Assembly (NCBI GenBank): GCA_905215555.1
Contig: CAJMQU010000033.1
Span: forward strand, 1 to 48,583
Length of the DNA: 48,583 nt
Direction: 5' to 3'
Source of the DNA: an uncultured bacterium
GTDB lineage: Bacteria; Bacteroidota; Bacteroidia; Bacteroidales; Bacteroidaceae
Below the pieces are notes generated by a model. The model was not told the DNA's origin, did not search any database, and saw nothing but the letters and a program-made list of their open reading frames with translations. A program made the translations under genes and the position numbers. This document shows positions 8,740-15,269 of the stretch, one piece after another (position 1 is the first letter of the stretch; the number at the start of each line of letters is the position of its first letter).

Positions 8740-10191
8740 ATGAAACTATTGAAATATTTATTCGTCAGTTCCGTATTGCTCGTAGCGACTTCTTGCGGAA
8801 ATGATTGGCTGGATCTTGACCCTTCCACTTCGGTAGACACTGAAACCAGTATTAAGATATTGTCGGATGTGGAGTTCACCTTGAATGGCATTTATAGCAC
8901 TATGCAAAGTTCCGATGCTTATTCAGGCCGTTTGATATACTATGGAGACGTGACGGGGGATGACATGCAGGCTGTCAGCTCAACCAAGCGTGTGGCTAAC
9001 TATTACCGTTTCAACTTTACCAAGGATAACGGACCTACTTCCCATTGGTCTTATCTTTACTCCATAATTCAGAATTGTAATCTGATTCTGATGAATATTG
9101 ATAATTTGAATATTGACGAAGAAGATGCCGCATACAGGGATGATCTGAAAGGTGAGGCATTGGCGCTTCGCGGTTTGGCTTTGTTCGATTTAACCCGTAT
9201 CTTCGGTTACCCGTATACAAAGAATAACGGAGCTTCGTTGGGGGTGCCTATTGTTGAAGGTTTGTCCACTATCGACAGTAAGCCGGCCCGTAACACGGTA
9301 GCCCAATGTTATGAGAAGGTTATCGATGACCTTACCCAAAGCATCAAATTGCTGAGTGGTAAATTCAATAAAGGTAAAATCAATAAATGGGGGGCGATGG
9401 TATTGCTCAGCCGTGTCTATCTCTACAAGAACGATAACACCAATGCTTTTAATATGGCGAAAGAAGCTATCAAGGGAGCGGAAAAACAAGGTTACGCCTT
9501 GTGGACTAATGAAGAATATCCCACCGCATGGGGCAATGATGCGTCGGCTTCCAATCCGGGTGAGGTTTTGTTCGAGATAGTAAATCTGACCACTGATAGT
9601 CCGGGCAAGGAGAGTATGGGATATCTGAACTCAAAAGACGGTTACGATGATATGTGCATCACTTGTTCTTTCTATCAGTTCCTGAAGGAAGATCCCAATG
9701 ATGTGCGTCTTAAACTGTTGAGTTTTGATAAGAAATATTATGCTTACGTCTTTAAGTATCAGCCGCAGCAAAACGAAAACATCGAAGACGCCAATATTCC
9801 GCTTATCCGCCTCTCCGAAGCCTATCTGATTGCAGCCGAAGCGGCCGTTAAGTTGGACGACAATGATGCGGCGGTTGAGTTTCTTGATCCGATAGTGAAG
9901 CGTGCCAATCCGGATAAAACTGTTCAGGGCGAAAAGATTACTTTGGAGAGAGTATTGAATGAACGTCGTAAGGAGTTGGTTGCCGAAGGACACCGCATGT
10001 ACGATGCTGTCAGAAATGGATTGTCGATAGAACGTGTGGACGTGAAGGATAGTAATTTGAGCAAGACCAAGCATGACACCAAATATATGAAAGATATTAA
10101 CTGGGATTTCTACATGATAGTGCTTCCTATTCCTAAAAGAGAGATGGATGCCAATCCCAATATGGAGCAGAATCCTGAATATGGTAATTAA
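8740..10191 (+). CDS. SusD-like surface substrate-binding lipoprotein (module 1)
   Basis: 483 residues with a lipobox (VATSC, cysteine about residue 19) followed by GNDWLDLDPSTS, the usual SusD N-terminus. TPR-like helical pieces (GEALALRGLALFDLTRIFG, SEAYLIAAEAAVKL) and the conserved C-terminal ERRKELVAEGHRMYDAVRNG identify the RagB/SusD family. It forms the lid over the SusC barrel and binds substrate at the cell surface. It is followed after 11 bp by the phosphoesterase gene, so the two are probably co-transcribed. Confidence 0.93.
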   Translation: MKLLKYLFVSSVLLVATSCGNDWLDLDPSTSVDTETSIKILSDVEFTLNGIYSTMQSSDAYSGRLIYYGDVTGDDMQAVSSTKRVANYYRFNFTKDNGPTSHWSYLYSIIQNCNLILMNIDNLNIDEEDAAYRDDLKGEALALRGLALFDLTRIFGYPYTKNNGASLGVPIVEGLSTIDSKPARNTVAQCYEKVIDDLTQSIKLLSGKFNKGKINKWGAMVLLSRVYLYKNDNTNAFNMAKEAIKGAEKQGYALWTNEEYPTAWGNDASASNPGEVLFEIVNLTTDSPGKESMGYLNSKDGYDDMCITCSFYQFLKEDPNDVRLKLLSFDKKYYAYVFKYQPQQNENIEDANIPLIRLSEAYLIAAEAAVKLDDNDAAVEFLDPIVKRANPDKTVQGEKITLERVLNERRKELVAEGHRMYDAVRNGLSIERVDVKDSNLSKTKHDTKYMKDINWDFYMIVLPIPKREMDANPNMEQNPEYGN

Positions 10192-10202
10192 AAATAAATG
10201 AG

Positions 10203-11360
10203 ATGAATAAGACAAGTTTCACTAAGTATTTTCTTGTCGCATTTACTCTAATATTCATCAGTTCCGGCCTGAGTGCCGGAACTTTTGATTTAGACGGCAA
10301 GAAGAAAGGCAAGGAGAAGAAAGAAGAGCTGTCGGCCGACGGTCCTTATGTGATTTATCAGCCCGATGGCAAAACGCGCGTTATCAGTGTGGATAAGAAA
10401 AGAAAGATTATCGACACCACTTATAACGCATTGCCGGAAGATTTTACTTTGCACGTTGTGGATCACGAAGGGCGTTTCCCGTTCGATGTAAAACTCCATC
10501 CGGTGAAGCGCCCCGCCTGGCAATACCGGCAACCCGCGAAAGTGTTTGTGATGTCCGACCCGCATGGACGTCTGGACTGTGTGATTAGCTTGTTGCGAGG
10601 CAACGGCGTTATAGATAAAAACTATAACTGGAGTTTCGGTAATAATCATCTGATGGTTATCGGTGATATCTTCGACCGTGGAAAAGATGTGCCGCAAATC
10701 TTCTGGTTATTCTATAAACTGGAAGATGAGGCAGTCAAAGCCGGAGGAACCGTTTCTTTCCTGTTGGGAAATCATGAACCGATGGTATTGGCCAATGATC
10801 TGCGCTATACCAAGGGTAAATATAAAGAGTTGGCGGAGAAGTTGGGTATGGATTATCCCAAGCTCTTCGGGCCGGACACTGAATTGGGAAGATGGTTGGG
10901 AACCCGAAACACGATGCAGACTATCGGCACGGACTTATATGTTCATGCCGGATTGGGCAAGAAATTCTACGATCATGATTTAAGTATTCCTACCGTGAAC
11001 GAAGAAATGAGTAAAGCCCTTTTCATGAATAAGAAAGAGCGTAAAGCCCTTTCGCCGCTGACGGCATTTCTGTATGGCAACGACGGGCCGATCTGGTATC
11101 GTGGACTTGTGCGTACAGATGCCAAATATCATCCGATGGCACAGGATAGCCTGCAAATGGTGCTGAAACGCTATAAAGCAAAGCATATTATCGTGGGACA
11201 TACTATTTTCAAGGACATCTCCACTTTCTATGACGGAAAAGTGATCGGCGTCAATGTGGACAACAAAGAGAACCGGAAGAAAAAGCGTGGGAGAGCACTG
11301 CTGATTGACGGGAATTCATACTTCGTGGTGGGCGATAAAGGTATACTGCGGAAATTGTAG
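10203..11360 (+). CDS. Secreted PPP-superfamily (Shelph-like) metallophosphoesterase, last gene of module 1
   Basis: 385 residues with a signal peptide (about 1-25). The catalytic metal motifs are intact: DPHGRLD (D119, H121), GDIFDRG (154-160), GNHEP (189-193) and further histidines in YVHAG (H248) and VGHTIF (H333). DLRY (199-202) just after GNHE and DGPIWYRG resemble Shewanella-like PPP phosphatases rather than nucleotidases or purple acid phosphatases. It should hydrolyse phosphomonoesters in the periplasm or at the surface; the substrate is unknown. A lysine/glutamate-rich linker (about 33-43) follows the signal peptide. Position directly behind susD suggests it processes what SusCD imports or binds (inference). 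Confidence 0.85.
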   Translation: MNKTSFTKYFLVAFTLIFISSGLSAGTFDLDGKKKGKEKKEELSADGPYVIYQPDGKTRVISVDKKRKIIDTTYNALPEDFTLHVVDHEGRFPFDVKLHPVKRPAWQYRQPAKVFVMSDPHGRLDCVISLLRGNGVIDKNYNWSFGNNHLMVIGDIFDRGKDVPQIFWLFYKLEDEAVKAGGTVSFLLGNHEPMVLANDLRYTKGKYKELAEKLGMDYPKLFGPDTELGRWLGTRNTMQTIGTDLYVHAGLGKKFYDHDLSIPTVNEEMSKALFMNKKERKALSPLTAFLYGNDGPIWYRGLVRTDAKYHPMAQDSLQMVLKRYKAKHIIVGHTIFKDISTFYDGKVIGVNVDNKENRKKKRGRALLIDGNSYFVVGDKGILRKL

Positions 11361-11380
11361 GGATGCCTTTCGTGGTTTTT

Positions 11381-11444
11381 GGTCTTCTTATTATACCTTT
11401 TTCTTATAAAACACATATCTTTGTCGCAATATAATAAGAAGACC
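11381..11444. repeat. Perfect 15-bp inverted repeat framing a promoter
   Basis: GGTCTTCTTATTATA (11381-11395) and TATAATAAGAAGACC (11430-11444) are exact inverted copies around 34 bases that hold a TAnnTTTG element. The right arm ends at the base before the start codon of the next gene. It could be an invertible promoter, an operator, or a hairpin that blocks translation of read-through RNA from the phosphoesterase gene. Confidence 0.85.
11416..11423 (+). promoter_or_regulatory. -7 element for the DMP19-like gene
   Basis: TATCTTTG is an exact TAnnTTTG match, placing the transcript start near 11430, at the first base of the right inverted-repeat arm. No -33 TTTG is seen at the expected distance. 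Confidence 0.55.
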
Positions 11445-11942
11445 ATGATAGAAATTACGGATGCTGCCTTGCGTAAAGCCGCAGGCGAGGGAATGGATGC
11501 TTTCATCCAAGTGTTTACCGACAAATATAAAGAAGTGATAGGTGGTGAGCTGACTGCCGACAGCATGCCACTGCTGACAGGTGAGCAGCATACTTTGCTC
11601 GCCTATCAATTGTTTCGCGACGAAGTGATGGATGGTGGTTTCTGCCAATTGATACAGAACGGTTACGGCGGTTACATATTTGCCAATCCGTTTGCCAAAG
11701 TGATGCGTCTGTGGGGAGCGGAAGATTTCGGGAAACTGGTATATAGGGCTAAAAAGATTTATGATGCTCATCGCGAAGACCTGGAACGTGAGCGCACAGA
11801 TGATGAGTTTATGGCCATGTATGAGCAATATGAGGCGTTCGATGAATTGGAAGACGAATTCCTGGAGACAGAAGAAGGGATAACTGCTTTGATAGCCGGC
11901 TATGTTGACGAACATCTGGAACTCTTTGCTAAGATTGTCTGA
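11445..11942 (+). CDS. DMP19-like (DUF4375) protein
   Basis: 165 residues from the ATG at 11445 (MIEITDAALRKAAGEG). The frame stays open upstream to 11379, but that part lies before the predicted transcription start and reads as promoter. DMP19-family signs are LLTGEQHTLLAYQLFRDEVM and GGFCQLIQNGYGGYIFANPF followed by KVMRLWGAEDFGKLVYRAK. The C-terminal half is very acidic (DELEDEFLETEEG). In Neisseria DMP19 is a DNA-mimic protein that binds a repressor; whether this homologue acts so is unknown. No signal peptide, so cytosolic. It stands alone with its own promoter. Confidence 0.78.
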   Translation: MIEITDAALRKAAGEGMDAFIQVFTDKYKEVIGGELTADSMPLLTGEQHTLLAYQLFRDEVMDGGFCQLIQNGYGGYIFANPFAKVMRLWGAEDFGKLVYRAKKIYDAHREDLERERTDDEFMAMYEQYEAFDELEDEFLETEEGITALIAGYVDEHLELFAKIV

Positions 11943-12033
11943 TTAAGCTTCCTGAGTTATGCTTTAATGGTGGTGTATTGAAGTGTCACATTTATAACTT
12001 GAATTCAGCCTCTACACAGAGTTTATGCACACT

Positions 12034-12137
12034 TTTACCTACACGCTTGCACTCATGTTCTGTATCGCCCTGTTCATCGGTGATACAGCGGTGGTGCAAG
12101 CAAATAAAAACGGGGTGTAGGTAAAGTTGCCTACACC
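12034..12137. ncRNA. Candidate structured element with competing hairpins
   Basis: Three nested perfect pairings exist: TTTACCTACAC (12034-12044) with GTGTAGGTAAA (12115-12125), GCTTGCAC (12045-12052) with GTGCAAGC (12094-12101), and CTGTATC (12060-12066) with GATACAG (12082-12088). The right outer arm can instead pair as GGTGTAGG (12114-12121) with CCTACACC (12130-12137). On the minus strand that second hairpin is followed by CCGTTTTT, like an intrinsic terminator. No coding gene covers it. It could be a structured RNA or a dispersed repeat. Confidence 0.45.
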
Positions 12138-12618
12138 GATGCTTAAATAGCATATATGATTGATATACTTCTTGTTAGTTCCGTCTTTCTCTTGATTTTT
12201 TAGTTTTCGACACCCTCCTTTTTTACCTGTTTTTCTCTTCTATATGATGCAAAATATACTGTTTTGCAGTTGCTTTCGCTATATAGTATTCTGTTTGTAG
12301 CTTATTTGTGCTGATTGAAAGCAGTGTTTGGAAACGTCAATTGCCTATGTTTATTAGTTCAATTGTTTATGTTTATTTTGTTTGTAATCAGTGTTTTGTG
12401 TGCTACCACAGCTGTGGGCAATGTGCTTCACAGCTGTGGTCCTGCTGCTTCACGGACGTGGACATCGTGCTTCACGGCTGTGGTCGAATTAAAACGATGA
12501 ACATGAATGTGAAGATAAAGCTATGTAAAAGCAAAGAAGAAACCTATAAAAGTAAAGAAAGAGGAGGGCATCATATCTTTTTGTAGAGACGGAAATTTTC
12601 ATCTCATCTTCGGAAAAT
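12138..12618. other. Gene-poor AT-rich spacer
   Basis: Apart from the palindromic repeat cluster at 12405-12486, I see nothing I can support. Short open frames near 12308-12586 run through the repeats, are cysteine-rich by accident of that repeat, and have no family signature. Confidence 0.6.
12405..12486. repeat. Cluster of four imperfect CACRGCYGTGG palindromes
   Basis: Four near-palindromic cores follow each other at about 20-22 base intervals: CCACAGCTGTGG, CACAGCTGTGG, CACGGACGTGG and CACGGCTGTGG. The last three share a GCTTCAC lead-in. The spacing and drift suggest a decaying tandem repeat. It is GC-rich inside an AT-rich spacer. Confidence 0.65.
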
Positions 12619-12732
12619 ATGCAGACTTGTATACTGAAAGATGTACAACTTCCTATGGAAATTTCAGGAAATTTCTTTGTAGAAATAGAAGGGGAAAATG
12701 GGGCATATATGTGTGGGGAGTTTGAGTTGTAA
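12619..12732 (+). pseudogene. Remnant open frame (37 codons)
   Basis: The frame from ATG 12619 to the stop at 12732 reads protein-like (MEISGNFFVEIEGENGAYMC) and remains open upstream to about 12557 without another start. It looks like the C-terminal piece of a decayed gene next to another decayed gene. I do not recognise the family; it may also be a chance frame. Confidence 0.3.
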
Positions 12733-12768
12733 TATGTAGTATGATATTGTTTTAACCTATGAAATATG

Positions 12769-13245
12769 ATGCTTATGAAAAAGATTAGTCTATTATTAGT
12801 AGGATTGTTGGCAATGTTCTCTTGTGAACAAGAAGACTTGGAGGGTATTGTAAGAAGTGATTCAGAACCGATATAAACGAGGGCGGCAATGTCTATTGCT
12901 GATTCTGATCCGATATTAGAGTGGCAATTATTATAATAACAGCTACTTTTTACTTTCTCTAAAACTGATAAGTAAAAGTTGGACCTATGGTAGTAGCGAT
13001 TCTAAAGAGATTACCAAAAAACGGACTGGTAGTATACCTGTTCAACCGTACATGACAATGAGACTCGAAGCTGTATTACTTATGTATGAAGGAACAGTGA
13101 CTTATGTTGCGACTTTAAGAAAAATAGGTGATACAAAAACGTTTAGAGTAAAGGGAAAATGGAAGGCTCTTGTTTGTCTGAATTTAGAGCTAAAACTTAT
13201 GGTGTTGCAACGGGCAGGCTTCTGAATACATATAACCTTGAATAG
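12769..13245 (+). pseudogene. Decayed small lipoprotein gene
   Basis: It begins with a good lipoprotein signal (MKKISLLLVGLLAMFSC, then EQEDLEGIVRSDSEP) but meets a TAA at 12874. Coding sense resumes directly after it (TRAAMSIADSDPILEW), ends again at a TAA, and continues in another frame as SKSWTYGSSDSKEITKK and TYVATLRKIGDTKTFRVKG. The last part returns in a third frame (EFRAKTYGVATGRLLNTY) to a stop at 13245. At least one nonsense change and two frameshifts mean it cannot be expressed intact. The shape is that of a small Bacteroides outer-surface lipoprotein of unknown function. Confidence 0.7.
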
Positions 13246-13358
13246 CAAATTTGTGTTAAATAAGTAGTAGGGCTTGCAGTATTTAGATTAATATTTCATT
13301 TACTCTTAAAAACAATGAAAAAACGAGGAGAGTGCTATACAACTCGATTCTTTTATCT

Positions 13359-13366
13359 AAATTTGC
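13359..13366 (+). promoter_or_regulatory. -7 element for the NigD-like gene
   Basis: TAAATTTG matches TAnnTTTG and lies 22 bp upstream of the ATG at 13389. No clear -33 box. Confidence 0.45.
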
Positions 13367-13388
13367 AAACTCTAATATTTATAGAACA

Positions 13389-14222
13389 ATGAAAATGGCT
13401 AAATTTAAAATTTGGATGGTTGCCCTTACCGTATTAATGGGTTTTTCTCTTACTTCATGCTTGGATTCCAGTGAATCAGAATCTCCTTATGATGGTGGAG
13501 GAATGTTTCATGTAGTGCAAAGTTATATGGGAACATCTCACTTTGAAGATCCGGCTGGAAATAAATTATATCCGACAACTGCATCTGTTTTGGCTATGGA
13601 AACTAATTATGGGTTTAAAATATCCAGCACGAAGTTAGCTTTTATTTATTATAAATTTGTAAAAGAAGAGGTTGAAACCAAATTAACTTCTACAACCACT
13701 CCAAAGGAATATGATATAGTATTAGTTTCAGCTGTTGCATGTGATGGACCGGAACCTATTATTGCTGAAGATCTGGAAGATATGGAGAATAGTGTAATAG
13801 AAAATGCTCCTATTGTATCACTTACTCCAACTGTAAATAATGGAATCAGCTATACAGAGTTGAAGCCATTCTTGTATGACTTAAACACATTAGTGTTACC
13901 TATCGCATGGAGAATGGAGAATAAGTCTGAAAAGTTGTCACAGCATAAATTTAATTTGGTTTATGTAGAGTCTGAGACTGAAGAGGGTGATGGAGATATG
14001 GTGTTATATTTGCGTCATGATAGAGGTACTGACGAAAAAACAGACGCTGGAACTTACACTCAAGACGGATATGATATTGAGAGAGCGGTAGATCGTTTCA
14101 AAGCAAAAGCAGGAAGTATACCGCAGAAGTTGATTATAAAATCAAAGAATAACGAATCAGATTCTAAAATACCTGAAACATATACAGAGGTATCATTAGA
14201 TTATAAAGTTACTCAACAATAA
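13389..14222 (+). CDS. NigD-like lipoprotein
   Basis: 277 residues from ATG 13389 (MKMAKFKIWMVALTVLMGFS), chosen because it begins the signal peptide; the upstream extension to 13332 overlaps the promoter. The lipobox LTSC-LDSSES is the usual NigD start. The rest is a two-part beta-rich protein matching the NigD_N/NigD_C layout (DPAGNKLYPTTASV, KFNLVYVESETEEGDGDMVL). The family is named for a gene in a Prevotella bacteriocin cluster, but Bacteroides members are common and their function is unknown. The gene is clearly more AT-rich than the smpB-metH genes that follow. The next gene begins 2 bases after its stop. Confidence 0.72.
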   Translation: MKMAKFKIWMVALTVLMGFSLTSCLDSSESESPYDGGGMFHVVQSYMGTSHFEDPAGNKLYPTTASVLAMETNYGFKISSTKLAFIYYKFVKEEVETKLTSTTTPKEYDIVLVSAVACDGPEPIIAEDLEDMENSVIENAPIVSLTPTVNNGISYTELKPFLYDLNTLVLPIAWRMENKSEKLSQHKFNLVYVESETEEGDGDMVLYLRHDRGTDEKTDAGTYTQDGYDIERAVDRFKAKAGSIPQKLIIKSKNNESDSKIPETYTEVSLDYKVTQQ

Positions 14223-14224
14223 TT

Positions 14225-14800
14225 TTGGATTATAAAGCATTATTCCATATAGCAATGTTACTGATTTCCTCTCCGGCCAGGGCCTGGGAGGAAATTCGTT
14301 TGGAAGAGGATAAGCGAAAGGTGTTTACAACTTTTGTTTATCCTATGATTGGTTTATGCGGATTGTCCGTCTTCGTTGGCTCTTTGCTGGCAAAGGGGTG
14401 GGGCGGTCCGGAGAGTTTTCAATATGCCATGACACAATGTTGTGCGGTGGCAGTATCTCTTTTCGGGGGATATTTTCTGGCGGCATATCTCATTAATGAG
14501 ATGCGCGTCAGAATGTTTATGATGGACAGTGACATATCCTTGACGCAGCAATTCGCAGGTTATGCACTGGTCGTGCTTTTCTTGCTTCAGATTATTATCG
14601 GCATATTGCCGGACTTCAATATCATCGGATTGCTATTACAGTTTTATATCGTATATGTGGTGTGGGAAGGGGCTTCCGTGTTGGTGGAAGTGGAGGAAAA
14701 AGACCGGTTACGGTTCACCATTATTTCTTCTATTCTGCTGATTGCCTGCCCTATGCTCATCCAGTGGATATTCAACAAACTGACGATGGTACTTAATTAA
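14225..14800 (+). CDS. Yip1-like multi-pass membrane protein (TTG start)
   Basis: 191 residues with about five membrane helices. The N-terminal motif LLISSPARAWEEI is typical of Bacteroidales Yip1/DUF1282-type proteins. The function is not known. There is no ATG near the expected N-terminus; a TTG at 14225 gives MDYKALFHIAMLLISSPARA, which fits family length, while the first ATG would remove 10 residues. The TTG is 2 bases after the nigD-like stop, so translation is likely coupled. smpB follows after 11 bp. Confidence 0.72.
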   Translation: MDYKALFHIAMLLISSPARAWEEIRLEEDKRKVFTTFVYPMIGLCGLSVFVGSLLAKGWGGPESFQYAMTQCCAVAVSLFGGYFLAAYLINEMRVRMFMMDSDISLTQQFAGYALVVLFLLQIIIGILPDFNIIGLLLQFYIVYVVWEGASVLVEVEEKDRLRFTIISSILLIACPMLIQWIFNKLTMVLN

Positions 14801-14811
14801 CGTTTGAAATC

Positions 14812-15264
14812 ATGAAACAAGCTCCTATCAATATAAAGAACAAGCGTGCTACATTCGACTATGAACTGATAGACACTTATACAGCAGGTATCGTGCTCAC
14901 CGGTACGGAGATTAAATCCATCCGTATGGGCAAGGCGAGCCTTGTAGATACATTCTGTTACTTTGCCAACGGTGAGTTGTGGGTGAAGAATATGCATATT
15001 GCCGAATATTTCTACGGTTCGTACAATAACCATTCGGCACGTCGGGAGCGCAAACTCTTACTTACCAAAAAAGAATTAGATAAACTGGCACGTGGTGCAA
15101 AAGACCCCGGGTTTACAATGGTTCCCGTACGTATGTTTATCAATGAAAAAGGCCTTGCCAAAGTAGTAGTGGCTCTTGCCAAAGGTAAAAAACAATATGA
15201 CAAGCGTGAGGCTTTGAAAGAAAAAGATGACAAACGCGATATGGCGCGTATGTTTAAAAGATAA
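14812..15264 (+). CDS. smpB: SsrA-binding protein SmpB
   Basis: 150 residues, the normal SmpB length. Key pieces are NIKNKRATFDYELIDTYTAG, GTEIKSIRMGKASLVDTFCY, EYFYGSYNNHSARRERKLLL and the basic tail KEKDDKRDMARMFKR that enters the ribosomal mRNA channel. It binds tmRNA and delivers it to stalled ribosomes for trans-translation. It lies 5 bp before metH on the same strand, so the two are probably co-transcribed. The tmRNA gene itself is not in the window. Confidence 0.97.
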   Translation: MKQAPINIKNKRATFDYELIDTYTAGIVLTGTEIKSIRMGKASLVDTFCYFANGELWVKNMHIAEYFYGSYNNHSARRERKLLLTKKELDKLARGAKDPGFTMVPVRMFINEKGLAKVVVALAKGKKQYDKREALKEKDDKRDMARMFKR

Positions 15265-15269
15265 TTTAG

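Noticed and set aside
12405..12486. Repeat cluster as a CRISPR array
   Set aside because: Units are about 20-22 bp, imperfect and contiguous, with no unique 30-bp spacers and no cas genes nearby.
12308..12586. Short plus-strand open frames as small genes
   Set aside because: They run through the palindromic repeats, overlap each other in two frames and have no recognisable signal or domain beyond composition.
11943..13388. tRNA or prophage remnant in the gene-poor interval
   Set aside because: I found no cloverleaf, TPsiC-like motif, integrase, or attachment-site duplication; the visible remains are lipoprotein-like.
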